From assembly GCA_021604885.1 (NCBI GenBank), contig BQJV01000078.1, forward strand, positions 1 through 10,276: 10,276 nt of DNA, read 5' to 3'. The translations under genes were made by a program, and so were the position numbers. The DNA is from Acidimicrobiales bacterium (GTDB taxonomy: Bacteria; Actinomycetota; Acidimicrobiia; Acidimicrobiales; Aldehydirespiratoraceae). Position 1 is the stretch's first letter. Every line of letters begins with the position of its first letter. Below, in pieces: positions 1 to 8,315 of the stretch. The notes under the pieces were generated by a model. That model did not search any database. It saw only the letters and a list, made by a program, of their open reading frames with translations, and was not told the origin of the DNA.

Positions 1-567
1 CTCACGCTGGCGCCGCTGCTGCGGGCCGGGTTGATCGAGCCGACCGGGATCATCGTCGACGCCGCGAGCGGCGCATCGGGCGCGGGGCGGCCACCGAAGC
101 CCAACACCACCTTCTGCACGATCGACGAGGACTTCACGGCCTACGGCCTCCTCGACCATCGCCACACGCCTGAGATCGAGATGGCGATCGGTCGGCACGC
201 ACAGACGGACGCCCAGGTGCTCTTCACGCCGCACATGGCGCCGATGAACCGGGGCATCCTCGCGACCTGCTACGGCCGGCCCGTCGGCGCGCCCACCACC
301 GGCGACGTGATGGCATGCCTGCAGGACGCCTACGCCGACGAGCCCTTCGTCGTCGTCTCGGAACGGTCGCCCTCCACGAAGGCCACGCTGGGCTCGAACA
401 GTGTGCATCTCACGGCCCGGGTCGACGAGCGGACGGGCACGGTCCTTGCGATCGGTGCGCTCGACAATCTGGTGAAGGGCGCCTCCGGTCAGGGTGTGCA
501 GTGCGCCAACGCCGTCCTCGGTCTTCCCGAGTCCACCGGGCTGGCGTCGGCCGGCCTCTACCCGTAG
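1..567 (+). CDS. argC: N-acetyl-gamma-glutamyl-phosphate reductase, C-terminal part (5' end cut by window)
   Basis: ArgC makes N-acetylglutamate-5-semialdehyde by NADPH-dependent reduction of N-acetylglutamyl phosphate, the third step of arginine synthesis, in the cytoplasm. The frame is open from base 1, and 188 residues are visible of a family length near 340. The first visible residues (LAPLLRAGLI) are those that normally follow the GCYPT catalytic-cysteine motif, so the active-site Cys lies just outside the window. Visible family marks are IIVDAASGASGAGR near residues 17-30, FTPHMAPMNRGI with the conserved catalytic-type His at residue 78, and the C-terminal block NLVKGASGQGVQCAN ending in GLYP. 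The TAG stop is at 565-567 and argJ starts 15 bp later. The TTG at 31 is internal and is not the real start. The identification is firm; only the N-terminus, promoter and operator are unseen. Confidence 0.96.
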   Translation, partial: LTLAPLLRAGLIEPTGIIVDAASGASGAGRPPKPNTTFCTIDEDFTAYGLLDHRHTPEIEMAIGRHAQTDAQVLFTPHMAPMNRGILATCYGRPVGAPTTGDVMACLQDAYADEPFVVVSERSPSTKATLGSNSVHLTARVDERTGTVLAIGALDNLVKGASGQGVQCANAVLGLPESTGLASAGLYP

Positions 568-582
568 ATCGACGAGGACGAG

Positions 583-1821
583 ATGACCGACACCTCACCG
601 CTCGCTCCCGCAGCGTTTCCCGAGCTCCCGCCGATCGCCGGCCTGCAGCTGGCCACCCACGCGGCCGGCATCAAGTACGAGAAGCGCGCCGATCTCTTCC
701 TCGCCGCGTTGGCCGAGGGAACGACGGTGGCGGGGACGTTCACGCAGAGCCTCTGCCCGTCGGCCCCGGTCGACTGGTGTCGGCGCATCCTCGCCGAAGG
801 TGATGGCACGGCGCGGGCGGTCGTCTGCAACTCCGGCAACGCCAACGCCTTCACCGGTCGCGCCGGCGACACCGCGGCAGCTCTCACGGCGGAGTTGGTC
901 GCTGCCGGACTCGGCATCGACGCCGATCGCGTGTTCCTCGCATCGACGGGCGTGATCGGGGAGACCCTCCCGGAGGATGCGCTGCGCGAGGGCCTCCCGG
1001 CTCTCGCCGGTTCGCTCGACAACGCAACGTCGCGGACGTGGGCGGACGCGGCGTTCGCGATCCGCACCACCGACACGTTCTCCAAGGGTGCCTCGGCCCG
1101 GGTGCCCGGCACGGCTGCGCACATCGCCGGGATCGCCAAGGGAAGCGGCATGATCGCGCCGGACATGGCCACCATGCTGGCCTTCGTCTTCACCGATCTC
1201 GGCGTGGCGCCCGACATCCTCCAGGTTGCGTTGTCCCGGTCGGTGGCGAGCTCGTTCAACCGCATCACGGTCGACAGCGACACCTCGACGAGCGACACGG
1301 TGCTCCTGTTCGCCACCGGGGAGCAGATCGACGACGAGATCACCACGACCGACGACGAGCGTTTCCCGGACTTCCAGGCCGCCCTCGATTCGGTGCTGCT
1401 CGACCTCGCCCATCAGATCGTGCGCGACGGCGAGGGGGCCACGAAGTTCGTGGAGATCACCGTCAGCGGCGCCGCGTCGGATGACGCGGCGGAGACGATC
1501 GCGTTCGCCATCGGCAACTCGCCGCTCGTGAAGACCGCCCTCGCCGCGGAGGACGCGAACTGGGGCCGGATCGTGATGGCCGTCGGCAAGGCCGGCGAGG
1601 CCGCCGACCGCGACGAGCTCGCGATCTGGATCGGTCCCGAGCAGTGCGCGGCGAACGGCGTCGTGATCGACGGCTACTCCGAGGAACGGGCGACCGCCCA
1701 TCTCCAAGAGGACGAGGTGTCGATCCGGGTGGACGTCGGCGTGGGCTCCGGATCGGCAACGATCTGGACTTGTGACCTGACCCACGGCTACATCGAGATC
1801 AATGCAGGGTACCGGTCATGA
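583..1821 (+). CDS. argJ: Glutamate N-acetyltransferase / ornithine acetyltransferase
   Basis: ArgJ transfers the acetyl group from N-acetylornithine to glutamate, closing the acetyl cycle; some members also use acetyl-CoA. The 412-residue length is normal. It is made as a proenzyme that cuts itself before a Thr nucleophile. Here the motif KGSGMIAPDMATML places the cut between Ala196 and Thr197, giving alpha and beta chains. The oxyanion-hole pair is Thr122-Gly123 in STGVIGE, and conserved lysines stand at 168 (FSKGAS) and 186 (IAKGSG). The C-terminus YIEINAGYRS matches the family ending. The ATG start has a GAGGA Shine-Dalgarno-like sequence at 574-578. The stop overlaps the argB start by 4 bp (ATGA). 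The sequence alone does not show whether the enzyme is mono- or bifunctional. No argA is present in the window, which fits use of the acetyl cycle. Confidence 0.97.
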   Translation: MTDTSPLAPAAFPELPPIAGLQLATHAAGIKYEKRADLFLAALAEGTTVAGTFTQSLCPSAPVDWCRRILAEGDGTARAVVCNSGNANAFTGRAGDTAAALTAELVAAGLGIDADRVFLASTGVIGETLPEDALREGLPALAGSLDNATSRTWADAAFAIRTTDTFSKGASARVPGTAAHIAGIAKGSGMIAPDMATMLAFVFTDLGVAPDILQVALSRSVASSFNRITVDSDTSTSDTVLLFATGEQIDDEITTTDDERFPDFQAALDSVLLDLAHQIVRDGEGATKFVEITVSGAASDDAAETIAFAIGNSPLVKTALAAEDANWGRIVMAVGKAGEAADRDELAIWIGPEQCAANGVVIDGYSEERATAHLQEDEVSIRVDVGVGSGSATIWTCDLTHGYIEINAGYRS

Positions 1822-2717
1822 CCGAGACGAGTGACGAGATCCTTCCGGACCGGGGCTTCTCGCCGGAGCGGCGCGCCGATGCGCTGGTCGAGGCGTTGCC
1901 CTACATCCAACAGTTCCGCGGGGCGGTGGTCGTCGTGAAGTACGGCGGCAACGCGATGACCGATCCCGCGCTGGCCGCCACGTTCGCGGAGGACATCGTC
2001 CTGCTGCGCTCGGTCGGCTTGAAGCCGGTCGTCGTCCACGGTGGCGGCCCTCAGATCGGCGAGCTGCTCGGTCGCCTCGGCAAGAAGAGCGAGTTCGTCG
2101 ACGGTCTCCGCGTCACCGACGAGGAGACGCTCGACGTGGCCCGCATGGTGCTCGTCGGCAAGGTCGGCCGTGACATCGTCGGCGCGATCAACATCCATGG
2201 CGCCCTCGCGGTCGGTCTGTCCGGCGAGGACGGTGGCCTCATCACCGCGGCGCCCCGCGATGCCGCGCTCGGCTTCGTCGGCGATGTCGTCTCCGTGCAG
2301 CCCGGCATCATCGAACGGCTGCTCGCCGAGGACATGATCCCCGTGGTCTCCACGATCGGCAGCGACGGCCAGGGGCAGGCCTATAACATCAACGCCGACA
2401 CGGTGGCCGGCGCGCTGGCGGGCGCGCTCGGCGCCGAGAAGGTCGTGTACCTCACCGACGTTCCCGGACTGCTCGCCGACGTCGACGATCCGTCGTCGAT
2501 CGTCGCCCGGGCCGATGTGGCGACGCTCGAGGGCCTGATCGCCGACGGCACGATCGGCGGCGGCATGATCCCGAAGGTGCAGGCGTGCATCGAGGCGGTC
2601 AGGGCCGGCGCGACCTCCGCCCACATGCTCGACGGCCGGATTCCGCACGTCCTCCTCCTGGAGCTGTTCACCGATGCGGGCATCGGCACCATGGTCACGA
2701 AGGGAGTCGAGGCGTGA
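1818..2717 (+). CDS. argB: N-acetylglutamate kinase
   Basis: ArgB phosphorylates N-acetylglutamate with ATP, the second and usually feedback-controlled step. It belongs to the amino acid kinase family and is cytoplasmic. The 299 residues include the phosphate-binding KYGGNAM (Lys41), the glycine loop VVHGGGPQI (72-80), YNINAD (189-194) and GGGMIPK (247-253, Lys253). An N-terminal extension with a predicted helix (about residues 16-34, RADALVEALPYIQQF) and the C-terminal HMLDGRIPH segment (269-277) are features known from hexameric, arginine-inhibited kinases, so feedback inhibition by arginine is a reasonable inference. The ATG overlaps the argJ stop as ATGA and is preceded by AGGG at 1806-1809. 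The TGA stop overlaps the argD GTG start. Confidence 0.97.
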   Translation: MTETSDEILPDRGFSPERRADALVEALPYIQQFRGAVVVVKYGGNAMTDPALAATFAEDIVLLRSVGLKPVVVHGGGPQIGELLGRLGKKSEFVDGLRVTDEETLDVARMVLVGKVGRDIVGAINIHGALAVGLSGEDGGLITAAPRDAALGFVGDVVSVQPGIIERLLAEDMIPVVSTIGSDGQGQAYNINADTVAGALAGALGAEKVVYLTDVPGLLADVDDPSSIVARADVATLEGLIADGTIGGGMIPKVQACIEAVRAGATSAHMLDGRIPHVLLLELFTDAGIGTMVTKGVEA

Positions 2718-3925
2718 CGACCGAGCAAGCCGCGGCGTGGGGCGCCACGGGCGACCACAGTCCGCTGATGAACAACTACGGGTCACCGCCGCGACTTTTC
2801 GTGAAGGGCGCCGGCGCGGAGCTGTGGGATGCCGACGGGAACCGTCATCTCGACTTCCTGTGCGGCCTCGCGGTCACGTCGCTCGGCCATGCCGATCCGG
2901 ATGTGGCCGCCGCCATCGCGGCGCAGGCGGGCACGTTGACCCACACGTCCAACCTCTTCGCGAACGAACACCAGGCGCCTGTCGCCGAGCGGGTCTCCGA
3001 GTTGATCGACGCTGGTTCGGGGCAGGTGCTGTTCCAGAACTCCGGTGCGGAGGCCGTCGAGGCTGCGATCAAGCTCGCCCGGAAGTACCAGGGCCGGGGT
3101 CGCCACGTGGTCATCAGCGCGATGCGATCGTTCCACGGCCGCACGCTGGCGGCACTTGCGGCCACGGGTCAGCCGGAGAAGCACGAGCCGTTCCAGCCGC
3201 TGCCCGAGGGTTTCCACCATGTCGCATGGAACGACCTCGACGAGCTGGAGCGGGCTCTGAGTCCGGAGGTCGGCGCCATTCTGCTCGAGCCGGTGCAGGG
3301 CGAGGGCGGCGTGAATCCCGCTGATGTGAGCTACCTGCAGGGCGTCCGGCGCATCTGTGACGAGCGGGGCATCCTGCTGATCATGGACGAGATCCAGACC
3401 GGATTCGCCCGCACGGGCGAGTGGTTCGGCTTCCAGCACGCGGAGATCCGGCCCGACATCGTCACGCTCGCGAAGGGCATCGCGAACGGCATGCCGGTCG
3501 GTGCAATCTGGGCCCGAGACGACGTCGCGGCCGCGTTCGTGCCCGGCGATCACGGCTCGACCTTCGCCGGTCAGGCGCTCGCCCTCGCCGCGGCTCGGGC
3601 GACGTTGGACCGCTACGTCGCCATGGATGCGCCGGCGGTCGTCCGCGAGCGCGGCGCCGCGCTGCGGGCAGGGCTCTCGGCGATGGACGGCGTGGACCAC
3701 ATCCGCGGCGCCGGCCTGCTGCTCGGCGTCGAACTGACCCCCGATGCCCTGGCCGGTCGCACCGGCCCCGAGATCGCCCGAGCGTGCCTCGACGCGGGAC
3801 TCATCATCAACGGCATCACCCCGACCGCGTTGCGGTTGGCGCCGCCGTTCATCATCACCGACGAACAGATCGCCGAGGCGGTCTCGATCATCGCGGGCGT
3901 ACTGGAAGCGAAAGAGGTCGCCTGA
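2714..3925 (+). CDS. argD: Acetylornithine aminotransferase
   Basis: ArgD is a PLP-dependent class-III aminotransferase that converts N-acetylglutamate semialdehyde and glutamate to N-acetylornithine and 2-oxoglutarate. It has 403 residues, normal for the family. Visible marks are an N-terminal LMNNYGSPPR segment, NSGAEAVEAAIKLAR for PLP phosphate binding, FHGRTL, MDEIQTGFARTG with the PLP-contacting Asp225, and LAKGIANGMPVGA with the Schiff-base Lys254. The frame is open further upstream, but the start is placed at the GTG at 2714. There it overlaps the argB stop (GTGA) with a strong AAGGGAG Shine-Dalgarno at 2700-2706, and the family homology begins soon after. The stop TGA shares one base with the argF ATG (TGATG). 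The enzyme might also serve as succinyldiaminopimelate aminotransferase, as known for some ArgD proteins; this cannot be read from sequence. Confidence 0.96.
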   Translation: MTTEQAAAWGATGDHSPLMNNYGSPPRLFVKGAGAELWDADGNRHLDFLCGLAVTSLGHADPDVAAAIAAQAGTLTHTSNLFANEHQAPVAERVSELIDAGSGQVLFQNSGAEAVEAAIKLARKYQGRGRHVVISAMRSFHGRTLAALAATGQPEKHEPFQPLPEGFHHVAWNDLDELERALSPEVGAILLEPVQGEGGVNPADVSYLQGVRRICDERGILLIMDEIQTGFARTGEWFGFQHAEIRPDIVTLAKGIANGMPVGAIWARDDVAAAFVPGDHGSTFAGQALALAAARATLDRYVAMDAPAVVRERGAALRAGLSAMDGVDHIRGAGLLLGVELTPDALAGRTGPEIARACLDAGLIINGITPTALRLAPPFIITDEQIAEAVSIIAGVLEAKEVA

Positions 3926-4818
3926 TGCGTCATTTCCTCGAGATCGACGATCTCTCGTCCGTCGAGTTGGCGCGTGTGCTGGACCTGTCGTCCACCGCCG
4001 ACCCGGCCCGGGTCCTCGCGGGCAAGGGGATGGCGCTCATCTTCGAGAAGCCGTCCGCCCGCACGCGCAACTCCATGGAGATGGCGGTCGTGCAGCTCGG
4101 CGGTCACCCCGTCTACATCCAGGCCGACGAGGTCGGGCTCGACACCCGTGAGTCCGTCGAGGACGTCACGAATGCCATGGCGGGCTTCCACGCCGCGATC
4201 GGGGCGCGGGTTTTCGCCCACGACACGGTCGCTCGGATGGCCGCGGTGGACCGGGTTCCCGTGGTCAACCTGCTGTGCGACGAAGGCCACCCGATGCAGG
4301 CGCTCGCCGATCTGCTGACGATGCGTCGCGAGTTCGGCGCGCTGGAGGGTCGCAGTGTCGCCTATGTCGGCGATGCCAACAACGTCGCCCGCTCCCTCGC
4401 GATCGGTGCGGCGTTGTGCGGCATGCAGTTCCGGATCGCGTCGCCGCCGGGGTACACCTTCAACGAGCGGGATCTGGATCGCATCCGATCGCACGGTGGG
4501 CCGGAGATCTTCGACCGGCCCGAGGATGCGGTGGCCGGCGCCGACGCCGTCTACGCGGACACGTGGACGTCGATGGGCCAGGAGGCGGAGGCCGAGCAGC
4601 GCCGACGCGACTTCGAGGGCTTCCAGGTGGATCAACGGATGATGGGGTTCGCGTCGGCCGGCGCGATCTTCCTGCACTGCCTGCCCGCTCATCGCGGCGA
4701 AGAGGTCGTCGACGAAGTGCTCGACGGCCCCCGCAGTCGCATCTGGGTGCAGGCCGCCAACCGCATGCACGCGGCCCGGGGCCTTCTCTCCTGGCTGATG
4801 TCCGAGGCACAGTCATGA
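3925..4818 (+). CDS. argF: Ornithine carbamoyltransferase
   Basis: ArgF makes citrulline from ornithine and carbamoyl phosphate in the cytoplasm. At 297 residues it is slightly short for the family (about 300-335). Motifs in order are KPSARTR (42-48) for carbamoyl phosphate, GHPMQALADLLT (HPMQ at 122-125), VAYVGDANNVARS, DTWTSMGQE (212-220) with the SMG ornithine loop, and HCLPAHRGEE (251-260) with catalytic-type Cys252. The SMG loop and HCLPAHR argue for ornithine rather than acetyl- or succinylornithine. The usual STRTR motif reads SARTR (Thr to Ala at residue 45). The ATG at 3925 overlaps the argD stop as TGATG and has GAGG at 3914-3917. The stop is embedded in ATGA, which also opens a 20-codon frame leading to argR. 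Confidence 0.95.
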   Translation: MRHFLEIDDLSSVELARVLDLSSTADPARVLAGKGMALIFEKPSARTRNSMEMAVVQLGGHPVYIQADEVGLDTRESVEDVTNAMAGFHAAIGARVFAHDTVARMAAVDRVPVVNLLCDEGHPMQALADLLTMRREFGALEGRSVAYVGDANNVARSLAIGAALCGMQFRIASPPGYTFNERDLDRIRSHGGPEIFDRPEDAVAGADAVYADTWTSMGQEAEAEQRRRDFEGFQVDQRMMGFASAGAIFLHCLPAHRGEEVVDEVLDGPRSRIWVQAANRMHAARGLLSWLMSEAQS

Positions 4819-4877
4819 CCGCGCCCGAGATGTTGCAGGTGTCAGACACCTTTTGTTGCGGGGGGCGGGGTGAGTAA
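4815..4877 (+). CDS. Possible 20-residue coupling ORF between argF and argR
   Basis: An ATG at 4815 overlaps the argF stop as ATGA, exactly like the real gene junctions in this operon. It opens a frame of 20 codons (MTAPEMLQVSDTFCCGGRGE) that ends with TAA at 4875-4877, 8 bases inside argR. Ribosomes leaving argF could therefore translate through the gap and its palindrome and end next to the argR GTG, which has no clear Shine-Dalgarno. The peptide resembles nothing I recognise and may not matter as a product. A chance frame is quite possible. Confidence 0.25.
   Translation: MTAPEMLQVSDTFCCGGRGE
4837..4851. repeat. Perfect 15-bp palindrome AGGTGTCAGACACCT in the argF-argR gap
   Basis: AGGTGTC and GACACCT are exact inverted copies around one central A. 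As RNA it can fold into a 6-bp stem (AGGTGT/ACACCT) with a CAG loop. It runs into TTTTGTTG, so it could act as a weak terminator, pause site or attenuator before argR. It is flanked by the 6-bp direct repeat TGTTGC at 4831-4836 and 4854-4859. It lacks the AT-rich TGAAT/ATTCA-like half-sites of known ARG boxes, so it is not an obvious ArgR operator. No second copy is visible in the window. A dispersed genomic repeat is a plausible alternative. Confidence 0.6.
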
Positions 4878-5331
4878 GGCGCGGCGGCAGCATCGGATCG
4901 CGTCGCTGTTGGAGGACAACGCGGTGACGAACCAGGGGCAGCTCGTGGAGTTGCTCGAGCAGGAGGACCTGCACGCCACGCAGGCGACCGTGTCTCGTGA
5001 CCTGGACGAACTCGGCGCCATCAAGGTGCGGGTGCCGGGCGGCGAGACCGTCTACGCCATCCCGGAGCATCCCGTCGACCGCATCGCGCCCGAGGAGCAT
5101 CTGCGGCGGGTGATGGGCGACTGGGTCGCCGACGTCGCCAGCTCGGCAAACATCGTCGTGCTGCGGACCCCGCCGGGGTCGGCCCACGTCGTCGCCTCGG
5201 CACTCGACCGGGCGGGGATCGAGGAGATCCTCGGTACGGTCGCCGGCGACGACACGCTCATGGTCGTCGCTATGGAATCCATCGGTGGCAAAGCACTCGC
5301 CGCGCAGCTCCGAGAGCTCGCCGGCCTCTGA
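4870..5331 (+). CDS. argR: Arginine repressor
   Basis: ArgR is a hexameric DNA-binding protein that represses arginine synthesis genes when arginine is bound. At 153 residues its size is normal. The N-terminal winged helix-turn-helix includes ATQATVSRDLDELGAIKV (36-53), with the DNA-contacting Ser42-Arg43 pair typical of the family. The C-terminal oligomerisation and arginine-binding domain shows RTPPGSAH (99-106) and GTVAGDDT (122-129), whose paired aspartates are known to contact arginine. The start is GTG at 4870, chosen because homology begins at SKARRQHRI. The upstream bases are G-rich but contain no clear AGGAGG-like site. It lies in the operon it presumably controls, so autoregulation through an operator upstream of argC (outside the window) is likely. 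It is separated from argF by 51 bp and from argG by 31 bp. Confidence 0.97.
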   Translation: MSKARRQHRIASLLEDNAVTNQGQLVELLEQEDLHATQATVSRDLDELGAIKVRVPGGETVYAIPEHPVDRIAPEEHLRRVMGDWVADVASSANIVVLRTPPGSAHVVASALDRAGIEEILGTVAGDDTLMVVAMESIGGKALAAQLRELAGL

Positions 5332-5362
5332 TCGACAGCACGAAGAGAAAGCACACGAACCC

Positions 5363-6567
<1,205 letters not shown>

Positions 6568-6571
<4 letters not shown>

Positions 6572-7932
6572 CCGAGCGGGGCCAGCTCTGGCACGGTCGG
6601 TTCGAGGGCGGGCCGTCGGAGGCGCTGCAGGCGCTCAACGACTCCCTGCCCTTTGATCGGCGGATGTTCCGCGAGGACATCGCCGGGTCGCGGGCCCATG
6701 TGCGGATGCTGTGCGACGTGGGGCTGCTGACCGAGCCCGAGCGCGACGGCGTGCTCGCCGCGCTCGACGCCGTCGAGACGGAGATCGCCGACGGCGCGTT
6801 CGCCGTCGTCGAGAGCGACGAGGACATCCACACCGCCGTCGAACGACGGGTCACGGAGCTCGAACCTGCCGGCGCCAAGATGCACACCGGCCGGAGTCGC
6901 AACGACCAGGTGGCCACGGACCTGCGGCTGTGGACCCGCGGCGCGCTCGACGAGATCGTCGATCTCGTCGTCCGCGTGCAACGCACCCTGCTCGCCCAGG
7001 CGGAGGCAGCCGGCGACGCCTACCTGCCGGGCTACACGCATCTCCAGCAGGCCCAGCCTGTCGCGCTCGCTCACCACCTGCTCGCCCACGGATGGGCGTT
7101 GCAGCGTGACGTCGAGCGGCTCCGCGAGGCCCGGGCGCGCACGAATGTGTCCGCCCTGGGTGCCGGTGCGCTGGCGGGCAGCTCGCTGCCCCTGGATCCG
7201 GCGCAGACCGCCGCGAGTCTCGGGTTCGACGCCGTGTTCGACAACAGCCTCGACGCCGTCGCCGATCGTGACTTCGTCGCCGAGTCGCTGTTCACCCTCG
7301 CACTGCTCGGCGTGCACCTCAGCCGGGTCGGCGAGGAGATGATCCTCTGGGCGTCGACGGAGTTCGGCTTCGTCGAACTCGACGACGGCTTCTCCACCGG
7401 CTCGTCGATGATGCCGCAGAAGAAGAACCCCGACATCGCGGAGCTCGCCCGGGGCAAGGCGGGGCGCCTCGTCGGCCACCTCACGGGCTTCCTCACCACG
7501 CTCAAGGGCCTGCCCCTCACGTACAACAAGGACATGCAGGAGGACAAGGAGCCGCTGTTCGACGCCGTCGACACCGTGCGACTCACCCTGCTCGCGCTCG
7601 ACGGGATGCTCGCCACCACGACCTTCCGAACCGACGCCATGGCGGCGCAGGCGGACTCGCCCTACGCCGCCGCCACCGACCTCGCCGAATGGCTGGTGGG
7701 CCGGGGCATGCCGTTCCGACAGGCACACGCTGTGGTGGGGGAGCAGGTGCGCGCCGCGCTCGCCGGTGAGGGCACCCTGGCGGACCTCGTCGCCGCCCAC
7801 CCGGATCTGGGTGCCGATGCCGCGGCATTGCTCACGCCCGGCGTCTCCGTCACGCGGCGCACCACCCATGGCGGCGGGTCTCCCGTCGCAGTGGCCGCGC
7901 AGCTCGAACGCTTCCGTGCGACGCTGGGGTGA
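6568..7932 (+). CDS. argH: Argininosuccinate lyase
   Basis: ArgH cleaves argininosuccinate to arginine and fumarate, the last step of the pathway. It is a homotetrameric member of the fumarase/aspartase superfamily. The 454 residues are typical. Motifs are LWHGRFEGG near the N-terminus, MHTGRSRNDQVATDLRLW (105-122), GYTHLQQAQPV (155-165) with the catalytic-type His158, and the superfamily signature GSSMMPQKKNPD (278-289), whose Ser279/Ser280 pair lies on the mobile catalytic loop. The start is GTG at 6568, which overlaps the argG stop (GTGA) and has AGAGGGG at 6555-6561 as Shine-Dalgarno. The reading frame continues upstream inside argG but without similarity. The stop region TGATG or GTGA couples it to the following thioesterase gene. 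Confidence 0.97.
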
Positions 7933-8315
7933 TGGCGTCCTACGACTATCGGATCCGCTACGGCGAGTGTGACCAGCAGGGCATCGTCTTCAACGCCCAC
8001 TACATGGCGTACATCGACGATGCGGTGGATCAATGGCTGCGGGGGATGGATGTCGACTTCGAGACGACGTTCGGCTGGGAGGTCACGGTCAAGCGCAGTG
8101 AAATCGTCTGGGAGGGCCCGGCCCGCTTCGGCGAGACGCTCACGCTCGATCTCGCGGTGTCGCGCTGGGGGACCACCAGCTTCGACGTCGCCGCGACCGG
8201 TCACGTCGACGGGCGTGGTGTGATCGAGTCGACCACCACCTATGTCGTCGTCAGCCACGACGCGTTCTCGCCGGTGCCGATCCCGGACGAGCTACGCGCC
8301 CATCTCGTCGGGTGA
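7932..8315 (+). CDS. Acyl-CoA thioesterase of the YbgC/FadM type (4HBT hot-dog fold)
   Basis: The 127-residue protein has the single hot-dog domain of 4-hydroxybenzoyl-CoA thioesterase-like enzymes, which hydrolyse acyl-CoA thioesters in the cytoplasm. The signature RYGECDQQGIVFNAHYMAY (about residues 9-27) contains the catalytic-type Asp14 followed by the conserved Gly, Asn and Tyr. The strand IVWEGPARFGETLTLDL (59-75) and the later RWGTTSFDV segment fit the family. The substrate cannot be told. The ATG at 7932 shares one base with the argH stop; a GTG three bases earlier (7929) would give the GTGA overlap used elsewhere here and add one residue. There is no clear Shine-Dalgarno, so translation probably depends on coupling to argH. 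It has no known role in arginine synthesis. Confidence 0.88.
   Translation: MASYDYRIRYGECDQQGIVFNAHYMAYIDDAVDQWLRGMDVDFETTFGWEVTVKRSEIVWEGPARFGETLTLDLAVSRWGTTSFDVAATGHVDGRGVIESTTTYVVVSHDAFSPVPIPDELRAHLVG

Noticed and set aside
595..1785. Long open frame on the minus strand opposite argJ
   Set aside because: It mirrors the GC-rich third positions of argJ, is dominated by Arg, Gly, His and Asp without any domain, and lies fully within a certain gene.
2585..2713. N-terminal extension of argD by 43 codons
   Set aside because: It would lie inside argB, is Arg/His/Pro-rich without family similarity, and the GTG at 2714 has a strong Shine-Dalgarno and a GTGA overlap.
4837..4851. Palindrome read as an ArgR operator (ARG box)
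   Set aside because: Known ARG boxes are about 18-bp AT-rich imperfect palindromes with TGAAT/ATTCA-like halves. AGGTGTC/GACACCT does not fit, and the expected operator site is upstream of argC, outside the window.
4275..4877. 200-codon plus-strand frame overlapping the second half of argF
   Set aside because: Only its last 21 codons lie outside argF. The rest is an Arg-rich shadow of argF, so only the short ATG at 4815 was kept as a weak candidate.
5285..5362. N-terminal extension of argG by 26 codons
   Set aside because: It overlaps the end of argR and has no similarity to argininosuccinate synthases, which begin at MKVVLAYSGG.
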